Part shown: in pieces, positions 43,408-51,950 of the stretch
How positions within the stretch are numbered: the stretch's first letter is position 1
How the letters are laid out: each line of letters begins with the position of its first letter
From: Pseudoxanthomonas sp. CF125
GTDB taxonomy: Bacteria; Pseudomonadota; Gammaproteobacteria; Xanthomonadales; Xanthomonadaceae
Reading direction: 5' to 3'
DNA: 64,000 nt
Assembly (NCBI RefSeq): GCF_900104085.1
Contig: NZ_FNLD01000004.1
Location: 62,001-126,000, forward strand
Notes under the pieces: model-generated
Database searches by the model: none
What the model was told of the DNA's origin: nothing
Seen by the model: the letters and a program-made list of their open reading frames with translations, nothing else
Program-made: the position numbers and the translations under genes

Positions 43408-43854
43408 TCAGTCCGGAATTTCGGCTTCCACCAATTTCCCCAACAATACCAGCGACTCCTGCCAGCCCAGATAGCACTGTTCGGCCGGAATGACCTCGGG
43501 GATGCCTTCCTGCACCACATGCAGTTCGGTACCGCAGGACACTTCGGTCAGCGAGATGGTGGTCTGCATTTCGCCGGGCAGATTGGGATCGTCGAAGCGG
43601 TCGCTGTAGCGGATAAGCCGGTTCGGCGTCAGTTCCTGATAGGTGCCGCCGAAGCTGTGGCTGTTGCCCGTGGAGAAATTGGTGAACGACATCTTGTAGG
43701 TCCCGCCAACCTGCGCGTCCAAGTGATGGACCCTGCAGGTGAAGCCGTTGGGCGGAAGCCATTTGGCCAACGCGTCCGCATCCAGGAAGGCGCGGTAAAG
43801 ACGCTCGGGCGTGGTTCGCAGTACACGGTGCAGCCGTACGGTATTGGCGGTCAT
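43408..43854 (-). CDS. SRPBCC (AHSA1-type) protein
   Basis: This 148-residue protein starts VRLHRVLRTTPERLYRAFLDADALAKWLPPNGFTCRVHHLD, the AHSA1/START-like pattern. It continues with GGTYQELTPNRLIRYSDRF and ends GWQESLVLLGKLVEAEI. The domain binds hydrophobic ligands or assists chaperones in eukaryotes; bacterial members are often stress-induced. No partner is visible nearby. Start ATG 43854. Confidence 0.88.
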   Translation of the reverse strand: MTANTVRLHRVLRTTPERLYRAFLDADALAKWLPPNGFTCRVHHLDAQVGGTYKMSFTNFSTGNSHSFGGTYQELTPNRLIRYSDRFDDPNLPGEMQTTISLTEVSCGTELHVVQEGIPEVIPAEQCYLGWQESLVLLGKLVEAEIPD

Positions 43855-44055
43855 ATCGGATTCTCGTTGGCAGAGGAAAGCCCTCTGTCTCCACGACGAC
43901 CGGGAAGGCCCGGATTCGACAAAGACCGATCATCGCATCGCAATGGACTGCCGGTTTGATTTTCGTTCAACCCTGGTTTGTGGAATATTCACTTCCCGCA
44001 TTCCGTGTGCGCATCCAATATCGCGGCTTCCGATCCGACCCGAGGGAGCGAAAGC

Positions 44056-44913
44056 ATGCCGCTGCAATCCGTTTCCGCTTCGGCCATGACCCTGGGTTTG
44101 CTGCTTGCCGCGATGGGTGCGCCCGAGCGGTGGACGCCGGCGGAGATTTCGACCGATCTGTACGAATCTTCGCCGACGCTTTCGCCCGACGGCCGCGAGT
44201 TGTTTTTCTTTCGCGCCGACCGCCAGTTCGACCATTACCGCCTGTTGTCCACGCGCTGCGTAGGCGGACGCTGGTCGGCGCCGGCCGAGCCCGCTTTCGC
44301 CGCAGCGCCGGGCGTGCTCGAAACCGATCCTGCCTTCAGTCCGGATGGCCGCCGCCTTTATTACGGCACCGACCGGCACCGCAAGGACGATCTGGATATC
44401 TGGAAGGTCGAACGCAACGCCAGTGGCGAGTGGGGCGCGCCGACCCGCTTGCCGGAGCCGGTCAATTCCATCCACAGCGAATTGTTGCCGCGCGAACTGG
44501 CCGACGGCCGCCTGTTGTTCGGATCCAACCGGCCGGGCGGTCCCGGTGGCCGCGACCTGTATCTGGCGACGCCGCAGGGCGACGGTGAATGGCGGGTGGA
44601 GCCGCTGCCCGGAGGCGTGAACACGGCGGGCGACGAGTACGAGGCCGACATCTCGCGCGATGGCAGGGTAATGGTGGTGGTGGCCAACCGCGGCGAACGT
44701 TCGCACCTTTACCGCTACGAAAAAGTGGACGGCGTGTGGCACGAACGCGGGCAGGTGCCGGCGCGGCAGGATGTCTTCCAGGTCGGGCCGTTGCTGTCGC
44801 CGGACGGCAAACGCTTGTTGTTCGCGCAGGCCGACGGTCAGAAGTCGGGCGAGCTGTTTCTGGTGGACTTGGAACCCGGCGCGGATCCGGCCTGGCCGCG
44901 CGTCTGCGACTGA
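44056..44913 (+). CDS. PD40 (TolB-like beta-propeller) protein
   Basis: This 285-residue protein has repeated blades of the SPTLSPDGRELFFF, DPAFSPDGRRLYYGTDR, ADISRDGRVMVVVANR and GPLLSPDGKRLLFAQADG kind, the PD40 motif of TolB-like propellers. The N-terminal MPLQSVSASAMTLGLLLAAMGAP is a probable signal peptide. Such propellers act as protein-binding scaffolds or hydrolase inserts; here it stands alone. GGGAG lies about 8 bases before ATG 44056. A short earlier in-frame ATG at 43978 lacks support. Confidence 0.85.
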   Translation: MPLQSVSASAMTLGLLLAAMGAPERWTPAEISTDLYESSPTLSPDGRELFFFRADRQFDHYRLLSTRCVGGRWSAPAEPAFAAAPGVLETDPAFSPDGRRLYYGTDRHRKDDLDIWKVERNASGEWGAPTRLPEPVNSIHSELLPRELADGRLLFGSNRPGGPGGRDLYLATPQGDGEWRVEPLPGGVNTAGDEYEADISRDGRVMVVVANRGERSHLYRYEKVDGVWHERGQVPARQDVFQVGPLLSPDGKRLLFAQADGQKSGELFLVDLEPGADPAWPRVCD

Positions 44914-45129
44914 GCGGAGCGGAAGAAGACGCCGCCAACGTGACCGTCCGCACAATCGGGCGAAGCGAACCCTCCTGCGCACGTGCGCGAATGCGCCGGG
45001 AATGGCAAGCTGTGCGCGCTAAGCTATGGCGGGGAAGCCGAACGGCCTAGCGTTTCGACGTCGCGACACACTGGGGAGTGTGATGAAGTCAGGATTCAAC
45101 TTACCGGCCGTCAGCCTGGCGGCTGTCTG

Positions 45130-45744
45130 ATGCGTATTGCTTTCCTGGCGATCGCGCTGGCGATCGCTGCGCCGGTTTCCGCCCAGAACGTCAGTGAGAC
45201 CTTCGACCGGATCAGCGGCGAGCGCGCCATCGCCTATACCGCCGACGGCAGCATGGATACGAGCATGCCGGTCTTTACCTTCGAGGCCATTCTGGTTGGC
45301 GATGCGTCCTCATCGACGATCAATCTGGCCTTCGTTTCAGCCAATGGAGGATCAGGTGCTGCGGCGTCGCGGTTCTCCGCATGTCACGACATCGACTGGT
45401 TGGTGGATGGCCGGCCCTTGCCCGCCGGGCCAACGTCGTACCGCGGCAAAGTCGTGGATGGGGAAATGATCGAGTTGATCGGCCAGAACGTCACTCCGCA
45501 ATGGGCCAGCGCGGTCGGCGGTGCCCAGGATGTGCGCTACCGTGTTTGCCGGAACGAATATTCCTTCACTCACAACGATATCGAAGCCTTCGCAAGGATC
45601 GCCGCCAAGTTGAAAAGCTTGGTGCTTTCGTCCTCCGCGGCTCAAGCGGACGCGCCTGCCGCCGCCTCGGCCAAGGAAGTCGAATACAAAGGCATGAACT
45701 GGCGGCCCAAGCACCAGCAATCGTTGTTTCCCGGCAGGCCCTGA
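45130..45744 (+). CDS. Secreted protein of unknown function
   Basis: This 204-residue protein has a signal peptide (MRIAFLAIALAIAAPVSAQ). The mature part is predicted to be beta-rich (FEAILVGDASSSTINLAFVSA, WLVDGRPLPAGPTSYRGKVVDGEMIELIGQNVTP) with two Cys residues (SACHDIDWL and RVCRNEYSF) placed to form a disulfide. The C-terminal 50 residues are Ala-rich and basic. I do not recognise the family. It lies between the PD40 gene and a membrane-protein gene on the same strand. Confidence 0.72.
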   Translation: MRIAFLAIALAIAAPVSAQNVSETFDRISGERAIAYTADGSMDTSMPVFTFEAILVGDASSSTINLAFVSANGGSGAAASRFSACHDIDWLVDGRPLPAGPTSYRGKVVDGEMIELIGQNVTPQWASAVGGAQDVRYRVCRNEYSFTHNDIEAFARIAAKLKSLVLSSSAAQADAPAAASAKEVEYKGMNWRPKHQQSLFPGRP

Positions 45745-45843
45745 TTACTACCCGCGCTTTGCAGTAGGGAAAGGCCAGAGCGCCCCGGCGTGCGAGCCTG
45801 TGGCACCATCGCACCTTCGAAACGCACAGAGCCGCGTGTCTGC

Positions 45844-46737
45844 ATGATTGCTGTTGCCGCCATCCTGGTCCTCATCGTCGGTCCGCTGCTGCTCGCTTCG
45901 GCGGGCTGGTTCCGCACGCGCACCGAACCCGTGACACCGGTCGTTGCCTGGGATACGCGGCTCACGTTGCTGTCGGTCCTGCTCTACACGTTGGCCTTCA
46001 ATCTGGTTTTTTTCGTGCAGGAGCTTTTCCTGGTGCTGCCCAAGGCGTTCACTCCCGGGTTGCAGCCGACCCTGTTCCACAACAACCATCGTTGGGAAGG
46101 CGAACATGCGCTGGCCGGTCTGTTCCAGGGCACCGGCGCTTTGGCTACTTTCATGCTCGGATTGGGTTGTTTGTTCCTGCTGCGGCGTGGAGTGGGGCGC
46201 GCCACGCCTCCGCGCCTGTTCCTGATCTGGTTGGCGTACTGCGGGGTGTTCATGGCGTTGCCGCAGGTCGTGGTAGGCGCGCTGAGTTCCGGCAGCGATG
46301 TGGGCATGGCGATGGATTACTTCTGGCTCAGCGCCAACGCCAAAAATATCGCCGCGCTGCTGGCCCTGGCGGCCATTCCCCTTTTCGCGCGGCAATTCTC
46401 GCGGCACCTGTTGGGTCTGGCCTCCCAACCCGCACAGTTGGCGAGCGCAGGCGCATGCAGCCGTTTCATTTTCCAGACGGCCACCGTGCCGGCGCTGGTG
46501 GCGATCGTGCTGATCCTGCCGTTCCGCGTGCCGCGCGAATGGATCGAGGTGCTGTTCCTGCCGGTCATCGTCGCCGGGGTCGGCATGTTTTGGATCCAGT
46601 CCGGCGCCTGGCGCCTGCGCACGGTCAAGGCGACCGGACTGCCGGTGGCGATTCCGCTGGCCTATCCGCTAGGGGCGGCCATTGTGTTGCTGCTGGTCTT
46701 CCAGCTGTTGTTGCGCCCTGGCATCCCCTTCTTCTAA
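45844..46737 (+). CDS. Multi-pass inner-membrane protein of unknown function
   Basis: This 297-residue protein has about eight hydrophobic helices: residues 1-22, 38-66, 88-110, 121-142, 160-175, 213-230, 240-258 and 270-292 approximately. A HNNHRWEGEHALAGLF segment between helices two and three is rich in His and Glu and could bind a metal, though it does not match the HExxH protease motif. I do not recognise the family. ATG 45844 starts directly with the first helix. Confidence 0.72.
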   Translation: MIAVAAILVLIVGPLLLASAGWFRTRTEPVTPVVAWDTRLTLLSVLLYTLAFNLVFFVQELFLVLPKAFTPGLQPTLFHNNHRWEGEHALAGLFQGTGALATFMLGLGCLFLLRRGVGRATPPRLFLIWLAYCGVFMALPQVVVGALSSGSDVGMAMDYFWLSANAKNIAALLALAAIPLFARQFSRHLLGLASQPAQLASAGACSRFIFQTATVPALVAIVLILPFRVPREWIEVLFLPVIVAGVGMFWIQSGAWRLRTVKATGLPVAIPLAYPLGAAIVLLLVFQLLLRPGIPFF

Positions 46738-46774
46738 GAATGATTGACTGCTTCCAGACCCCAGGAGTCGTCCG

Positions 46775-47620
46775 ATGAAACGCTCAAGAATGCCGCTTGG
46801 TGCATTGATCCTTTGGGTCGGAGTGCATGCCGCATCCTGTTTCGGTCAACAGGCCGACACTACCCAGGTGTCGCAGCAGAAGCGCTGGGAGTTCGAGGCG
46901 ACTCCCGCGTGGCAGGACGAGTTCGATTACACCGGCGCTCCGGACCCGGCCAAGTGGGGCTACGACATAGGCGGCCACGGCTGGGGGAATAACGAACTGC
47001 AGTACTACACCGACAGCACCAGCAATGCATTCGTCGCCGACGGCGTGCTTACCATCGCCGCGCGAAAGGAGAAAAAGGAAGGCCGCGACTACACTTCCGC
47101 CCGGGTGATCTCGAATGGAAAAGGCGATTTCCTCTACGGGCGCTTCGAAATAAAAGCGAAGCTTCCTTCCGGCAAAGGCACTTGGCCAGCGTTATGGATG
47201 CTGCCCACGGACCAGGCGTACGGTGGTTGGCCGAAGTCGGGGGAGATAGACATCATGGAGCATGTCGGCTTCGATCCGGACCGGGTGCATATCACCACGC
47301 ACACAGAAGCCTACTACTTCCAGATCAAAACGCAGAAGACCGCCACTAAAGTCATCGACGGCGCCATGGATCGGTTCCATCTCTATCGCGTGGACTGGAC
47401 TCCCGACGCGATCCGCGGGTATATCGACGATGCGCTGGTGCTCGAGTTCCCCAACGAAGGCAAGGGCTACCAGGTGTGGCCCTTCGACAAGCGTTTCCAC
47501 CTGTTGATGAATATCGCGGTCGGCGGCGACTGGGGCGGACAAAAAGGCGTGGATGACGACAGCTTTCCCGCACGCATGCAGGTCGATTACGTCAGGGTCT
47601 ACAAGTTGATCGAAAAATAA
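46775..47620 (+). CDS. GH16 beta-1,3-glucanase-like enzyme
   Basis: This 281-residue secreted protein has a signal peptide (GALILWVGVHAASCFGQQ). The GH16 active-site motif GEIDIMEH is at residues 156-163, with nucleophile Glu157, Asp159 and acid/base Glu162. Other family blocks are WGNNELQYYTDS, YGRFEIKAKLPSGKGTWPALWMLP and FHLLMNIAVGGDWGG. Members with this layout hydrolyse laminarin or related beta-1,3-glucans outside the cell. It may contribute to lysis of fungal or algal walls, in keeping with the organism group. Confidence 0.93.
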   Translation: MKRSRMPLGALILWVGVHAASCFGQQADTTQVSQQKRWEFEATPAWQDEFDYTGAPDPAKWGYDIGGHGWGNNELQYYTDSTSNAFVADGVLTIAARKEKKEGRDYTSARVISNGKGDFLYGRFEIKAKLPSGKGTWPALWMLPTDQAYGGWPKSGEIDIMEHVGFDPDRVHITTHTEAYYFQIKTQKTATKVIDGAMDRFHLYRVDWTPDAIRGYIDDALVLEFPNEGKGYQVWPFDKRFHLLMNIAVGGDWGGQKGVDDDSFPARMQVDYVRVYKLIEK

Positions 47621-47659
47621 AGGCGGCCGGCTTTAGCTTGAATCTCGCTATTCGCGGAT

Positions 47660-47686
47660 ATGGGCGAGCCGTTTCGGCCCGCCCAT
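47660..47686. terminator. Hairpin between convergent GH16 and DUF1428 genes
   Basis: ATGGGCGAGCCG (47660-47671) and CGGCCCGCCCAT (47675-47686) form a 12-bp stem with one mismatch and a TTT loop, 40 bases after the GH16 stop. There is no long T-run, so it is a candidate bidirectional or Rho-assisted terminator. Confidence 0.5.
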
Positions 47687-47708
47687 TCCTGCCTGATGAT
47701 TCAATCGA

Positions 47709-48080
47709 TCAGTGCTTGGTCTTGGGACCGAGTTCGACCACCGGCGAGAAGCCGCCGAAGATCATGCGCGCGCCGTCGAACGGCATCGGATTCTGGTCGG
47801 GCGACAGTCTGGGGTCCTTCATCGCCTTCTCCATGCCGACGTCGCGGGTGGCCTTGTCGGGCCACTCGACCCACGAAAACACGACCGTCTCATCTTCCTT
47901 GGCTTTCACAGCGCGGCGGAAATCCGTTTGCTTGCCGTCCTGCACATCGTCCCCCCAGCACTCCAGGATACGGGTGGCGCCGTGCTCCACGAACACCGAA
48001 TCTCCGTCTTTCGCATGCTGAATGAATTTCTGTTTGTTGGCGGTAGGTACTGCAATTACAAATCCGTCGATGTAAGGCAT
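47709..48080 (-). CDS. DUF1428 family protein
   Basis: This 123-residue protein starts MPYIDGFVIAVPTANKQKFIQHA and contains WGDDVQDGKQTDFRRAVKA, VVFSWVEWPDKATRD and MPFDGARMIFGGFSP, the DUF1428 signature blocks. The family has a ferredoxin-like dimeric alpha-beta barrel fold in structural surveys and no known function. It is convergent with the GH16 gene. Confidence 0.88.
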   Translation of the reverse strand: MPYIDGFVIAVPTANKQKFIQHAKDGDSVFVEHGATRILECWGDDVQDGKQTDFRRAVKAKEDETVVFSWVEWPDKATRDVGMEKAMKDPRLSPDQNPMPFDGARMIFGGFSPVVELGPKTKH

Positions 48081-48189
48081 CTCTGGTCTCCTTCACGCGG
48101 TTGGGGAGCCGCATCGCGCAAGATGCGCTTGGCGAGGTTAATGCGGGGTCACAAAGACGTTCGCCTGGTGTTCCAAGCCCGGGAAACCC

Positions 48190-48287
48190 GTCGTCCCCGC
48201 GCAGGCGGAAGTCCAGTGCCTTTCGTCCCGCAGCCGTACGGTTTGCAGAAAAGCCTGGAGCCGCCGGATCCCCGCATGCGCGGGGAC
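48190..48287. repeat. GTCGTCCCCGCGCAGGCGG inverted repeat, degenerate (family C related)
   Basis: GTCGTCCCCGCGCAGGCGGA at 48190 and GGATCCCCGCATGCGCGGGG at 48267-48286 form imperfect arms around CCAGTGCCTTTCG. It lies in the 322-base gap 48081-48402, in which I see no gene and which must hold promoters of two divergent genes. Confidence 0.7.
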
Positions 48288-48402
48288 TGGGAATCCGTTC
48301 CAGATCATCCGCAGAAAAATACGATGTCTTCAGGCAGGTCGTCTTCCGACAGATCGTAAACAGGCTCTACCATGCAGGTTTCCGTAATTCGGAAACCGTT
48401 CG

Positions 48403-49197
48403 ATGCAGCTCTCCGGCCTCTATCTGTACCCGATCAAGTCCTCCGCGCCGCTCGAGATGCGAGCGGCGGTGGTGGAACCACGCGGCCTCCGGCACGACCG
48501 CCGCTGGATGGTGGTGGATGCGGAGGGCCGCTTCCTCACCGGGCGGCAGCTGCCGCGCTTGACCTTGGTGCGCGCGCAGCCGGACCCGCAGGGCCTTTCG
48601 CTGGACGCTCCCGGCATGCCGTCGTTGCAGGTCCCGTTTCCGCAAACCGGAGCGACCGTACCGGTCAACGTGTGGAAGAACGAAGTCGCCGCCAAGCGCG
48701 TAGACGCAGCCGCCGACGCATGGCTGAGCGAATTCCTGCAACTGCCCGTGCATCTGGTGCATATGGACGCCGGCGTCGCCCGGCCGATGACCGACCCGCA
48801 TTCGCGGCCTGGCGATGAAGTCAGCTTTGCCGATGCCTTTCCCTTGCTGCTGATTTCGCGCGCTGCGCTGGATGGCTTGAACGCCCGCCTGGCCAAGCCC
48901 GTGTCAATGCTGCAGTTCCGCCCCAATCTGGTGGTGGACGGCGTGGCCGCGCATGCGGAGGACGGCTGGAAACGCATCCGCATCGGCGAAGTGGAGTTCG
49001 ACGTGGCCAAAGCCTGCACGCGCTGCGTCTTCACCACGGTCGATCCAGCACGCGGCGAACGCGATCCGGACGGAGAGCCCCTGCGCACTCTGATCGGCTA
49101 TCGCCGCACTCCCGAGGGCGTCACCTTCGGCCAGAATCTCATCCCGCGCTCCCTGGGCAGCGTGCGCGTCGGCGATGCGGTGGAAGTGCTGGCCTGA
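48403..49197 (+). CDS. MOSC domain protein
   Basis: This 264-residue protein has the MOSC N-terminal barrel (LSGLYLYPIKSSAPLEMRAAVVEPRGLRHDRRWMVVD). The MOSC domain follows, with FRPNLVVDGVAAHAEDGWKRIRIGEVEFDVAKACTRCVFTTVDP, where the CxRC pair contains the conserved Cys. MOSC proteins bind the molybdenum cofactor and act in hydroxylamine or amidoxime reduction or sulfur transfer (YcbX/YiiM relatives). It is close to YcbX in length without its ferredoxin domain. Confidence 0.88.
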   Translation: MQLSGLYLYPIKSSAPLEMRAAVVEPRGLRHDRRWMVVDAEGRFLTGRQLPRLTLVRAQPDPQGLSLDAPGMPSLQVPFPQTGATVPVNVWKNEVAAKRVDAAADAWLSEFLQLPVHLVHMDAGVARPMTDPHSRPGDEVSFADAFPLLLISRAALDGLNARLAKPVSMLQFRPNLVVDGVAAHAEDGWKRIRIGEVEFDVAKACTRCVFTTVDPARGERDPDGEPLRTLIGYRRTPEGVTFGQNLIPRSLGSVRVGDAVEVLA

Positions 49198-49302
49198 ATC
49201 GAAAGCTGGGCGCCACCGATGTCGATTCCGGTTTCTCCGGTTCGTCGTCTTCATGAAAAGCGCGCTTTTATCCCGTCTACGATCAGCCTGTGAGGACCCA
49301 TC

Positions 49303-49731
49303 ATGTACATCCAGCCCTATCTATCTTTCGATGGCCACTGCGATGATGCCATCGCTTTCTACCGCCAGGCGCTGGATGCCGAGGTGGTCATGCTCATGCG
49401 CTTCGGCGAAGGCCCGGGAGGAAGCGCAGAATGCCCGGGCGGCGCGGCGCCGCCGGCCGACAAGGTGATGCACGCCTGCTTGCAGATCGGCCAGACGCAG
49501 GTATTCCTATCCGACGGATTCAGCGCCGGGAAGCCGGAGTTCAAGGGAATTTCCCTGTCGCTGTCGGCGGCCGACGATGCCGAGGCCAGACGTTTGTTCG
49601 ATGCGTTGGCCGAAGGCGGCCAGATCCAGCAGCCATTGATGCCGACGTTCTTCTCTTCGGGCTTCGGTATGTTGCTCGACCGCTTCGGCGTGTCGTGGAT
49701 GGTGGTGGTGCCGGGTCAGGCAACCGGCTGA
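49303..49731 (+). CDS. PhnB-like VOC family protein
   Basis: This 142-residue VOC protein starts MYIQPYLSFDGHCDDAIAFYRQALDAEVVMLMRFGEGP. It continues with HACLQIGQTQVFLSDGF and ends FFSSGFGMLLDRFGVSWMVVV, the PhnB/glyoxalase-like pattern. PhnB relatives have no proven function. A GAGGA-type site precedes the start. It follows the MOSC gene at 105 bases. Confidence 0.87.
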   Translation: MYIQPYLSFDGHCDDAIAFYRQALDAEVVMLMRFGEGPGGSAECPGGAAPPADKVMHACLQIGQTQVFLSDGFSAGKPEFKGISLSLSAADDAEARRLFDALAEGGQIQQPLMPTFFSSGFGMLLDRFGVSWMVVVPGQATG

Positions 49732-49747
49732 GCACGGCCGCCCTGCG

Positions 49748-50083
49748 TCAAGGCGACGGCCTCTTCGGCTTGCGCTGCCGAGGCTTTTTGTCGGAGGTCG
49801 CCGCAGGTTGGCCGTAATCAGCGTCCTCAATGCGATCCCTGTCCTGGTTGCGGCTGGTGTTGTCGTCGCGGAATTGGTCCGCGGACCGGCTTACGTTCTC
49901 CACCAACGCGCCATAGGGATCGGTTCGCGGATCCTGCGCTGCGCGGACCGTTGGCGGTTGGGTTTTCGGCCGTGGTGCGCTCGTTGCCGGCGCCGGGTTG
50001 CGGGTCTGTTCTTCGAGTGGCTGTGCCGAAGCGGGCGCGAATGTAAATTGAGCGAAGACCAGGCTGAAAAACAGGGCTTTCAT
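49748..50083 (-). CDS. Small secreted hydrophilic protein, unknown
   Basis: This 111-residue protein has a signal peptide (MKALFFSLVFAQFTFAPASAQ). A low-complexity Pro/Arg/Asp-rich mature part follows (RNPAPATSAPRPKTQPPTV, RDDNTSRNQDRDRIEDADYG) and a basic tail (KKPRQRKPKRPSP). No fold is predictable and no family is recognised. An ATG four codons upstream (50095) is also possible. It is divergent from the beta-lactamase gene. Confidence 0.65.
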   Translation of the reverse strand: MKALFFSLVFAQFTFAPASAQPLEEQTRNPAPATSAPRPKTQPPTVRAAQDPRTDPYGALVENVSRSADQFRDDNTSRNQDRDRIEDADYGQPAATSDKKPRQRKPKRPSP

Positions 50084-50245
50084 AGCCAACTCCATCCACG
50101 CGTCGGGACAAGGATAACCGAGGGCATCCCTCATGACGAAGCCGTGTGCTTCCAGTGATGAACCAGGCCCAAAGGGGAGGCGTACCGCCAGTGGAGCGCG
50201 TAGCGATAAACGCATCGATCGGAGCTACACTTTTCGCATCCAGGA

Positions 50246-51145
50246 ATGAGAGGCGAACAGAACTTGAACTTCAATCCGACCCGTCGCTCGTTGCTGCTTG
50301 CCGGCGCCAGCGCTGCCGCGCTCGCGCACTTCGAGCGGGCATTCGCAAAGAGCCTGCCGACTCCCGATGCGAGCGGCCGGCTGCAGGCGCTCGAGAGCCT
50401 TCATGGCGGCCGTCTCGGCGTCTCCATTCTCGACACGGGCACCGGAAAGCGCATCGGCCATCGCGCCGATGAGCGCTTCCCGATGTGCAGCACCTTCAAG
50501 TTCCTGGCCGCGGCGCAGGTGCTGTCGCGGGTGGATCGCGGCGAGGAGCGGCTGGATCGCCGCATCGTCTACGCCAAGGACGATTTGGTCGCGTACTCGC
50601 CAGTGACCGAAAAGCATGTCGCCACCGGCATGACTCTGGCCGAGTTGTGCCGCGCCACCATCACAGTCAGCGACAACACCGCCGGCAACCTGTTGCTGGC
50701 CAGCTTCGGCGGCCCGGCGGGCCTGACCAGGTTCGCGCAGTCGCTGGGCGACAGCGTGACCCGGCTGGACCGTTGGGAAACCGAACTAAACGAAGCGGTT
50801 CCCGGAGATCCGCGCGACACCACTTCCCCGGCCGCGATGCTCGACGACATGCGCTCGCTGTTGCTGGGCGATACGCTCTCGCCGGCTTCGCGCAAGCAAC
50901 TGACCGATTGGCTGATCGCCACGACCACCGGCGACAAGCGCATCCGCGGCGGTCTGCCGAAAGAATGGCGAGCGGGCGACAAGACCGGCACCAGCAACAA
51001 CGGCGTCACCAACGACATCGCCATCGTCTGGCCGCCGGGCCGCGCGCCATTGCTTGTCGCCGCTTACTACGCCGAATATGCGCAGCCAAAGGAAGCTCGC
51101 AACGCGGTCATCGCCGAAGTCGGGCGCATCGCCGCAAGCCTGTAG
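50246..51145 (+). CDS. Class A beta-lactamase
   Basis: This 299-residue enzyme has a Tat-like signal (PTRRSLLLAGASAAALAHF), so it may fold before export. The catalytic set is complete: CSTFK with Ser82 and Lys85 (Ambler 70 and 73), SDN at 142-144 (130-132), RWETELNEA with Glu178 (166) and DKTGT at 245-249 (234-237 region). A Cys precedes the active Ser, as in some carbapenemases and L2-type enzymes, but the matching Cys238 position is not Cys. No ampR-type LysR gene is adjacent. Class A enzymes hydrolyse penicillins and cephalosporins in the periplasm. Confidence 0.93.
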   Translation: MRGEQNLNFNPTRRSLLLAGASAAALAHFERAFAKSLPTPDASGRLQALESLHGGRLGVSILDTGTGKRIGHRADERFPMCSTFKFLAAAQVLSRVDRGEERLDRRIVYAKDDLVAYSPVTEKHVATGMTLAELCRATITVSDNTAGNLLLASFGGPAGLTRFAQSLGDSVTRLDRWETELNEAVPGDPRDTTSPAAMLDDMRSLLLGDTLSPASRKQLTDWLIATTTGDKRIRGGLPKEWRAGDKTGTSNNGVTNDIAIVWPPGRAPLLVAAYYAEYAQPKEARNAVIAEVGRIAASL

Positions 51146-51244
51146 CGATTGTTTGCGGACCGACCATGGCCGAAGAGCGGTGCCGCATTCCTGCCATAAC
51201 GCGCTGGAAAAGTTTGCGCTAACGATGGCAGACTCTGCGCTTCT

Positions 51245-51934
51245 ATGAACCCGCATCCTCTCGACAATCCCATCTGGGAATCCCTGGCCAGCCGGCACCG
51301 CTCGCTGGCCTTGCGCCAGCACGATGCGGCGCGCTATCCGCCGGATGTTGCGCCTTTCCTTGGCGTGCCGGCCGACGGCATCGACGCGACTGCATCGCTG
51401 GAAGCGCTGGTTCCGCACGGCGACACCGTATTGCTGCTGGGCCGGGCCCCGGCCGAAGCCGAGGGCTGGCGATTGCAGCAGCTGGCGTTGCTGGCGCAGA
51501 TGGTTTGCCCGACACGGATTGCCGAAGTGGATGGCCCGGAGCTTATCGAACTGACCGAAGTCCACCGCGCCGACGTGTTGGCGCTGACGGCGCTGGTCTA
51601 CCCGCATTATTTTCGCCCGCGCACTGTCGAGCTGGGCCGCTATTTCGGCATCTACCAGGACGGCCGGCTGGCCGCGATGATCGGCGAGCGCATGGGCATG
51701 GACGAGTACACGGAGATCAGCGCGGTCTGCACCCATCCCGATTTCAACGGACGCGCTTACGCAAGACGGCTGATGGCGTGGCTGTCCAACGATGTGCTTG
51801 ACCGCGGCTTGACGCCCTTCCTGCATGTAAGCCACGAAAACCGCAGGGCCAAGGAACTGTACGAGAGAAACGGTTATCGCATCCGCCGCGACATCCCGTT
51901 CTGGTCGTTGCGACGCACGGACAGCAACGCTTGA
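51245..51934 (+). CDS. GNAT family N-acetyltransferase (FR47-like)
   Basis: This 229-residue protein has an N-terminal region of about 110 residues and then a GNAT core. The core blocks are IYQDGRLAAMIGERMGMDEYTEISAVCTHPDFNGRAYARRLMAWL, with the acetyl-CoA loop, and FLHVSHENRRAKELYERNGYRIRRDI. This is the FR47/acyltransferase type. The substrate is unknown. It follows the beta-lactamase gene on the same strand by 99 bases, without evidence of coupling. Confidence 0.88.
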   Translation: MNPHPLDNPIWESLASRHRSLALRQHDAARYPPDVAPFLGVPADGIDATASLEALVPHGDTVLLLGRAPAEAEGWRLQQLALLAQMVCPTRIAEVDGPELIELTEVHRADVLALTALVYPHYFRPRTVELGRYFGIYQDGRLAAMIGERMGMDEYTEISAVCTHPDFNGRAYARRLMAWLSNDVLDRGLTPFLHVSHENRRAKELYERNGYRIRRDIPFWSLRRTDSNA

Positions 51935-51950
51935 AAGCCGATGGCGCGGC

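Noticed and set aside
45844-46737. Membrane zinc protease
   Set aside because: The His-rich HNNHRWEGEH stretch does not match HExxH and no second metal motif is seen.
50246-51145. Serine carbapenemase
   Set aside because: The Cys before the active Ser is present but the paired Cys near KTG is not, so the call stays at class A.
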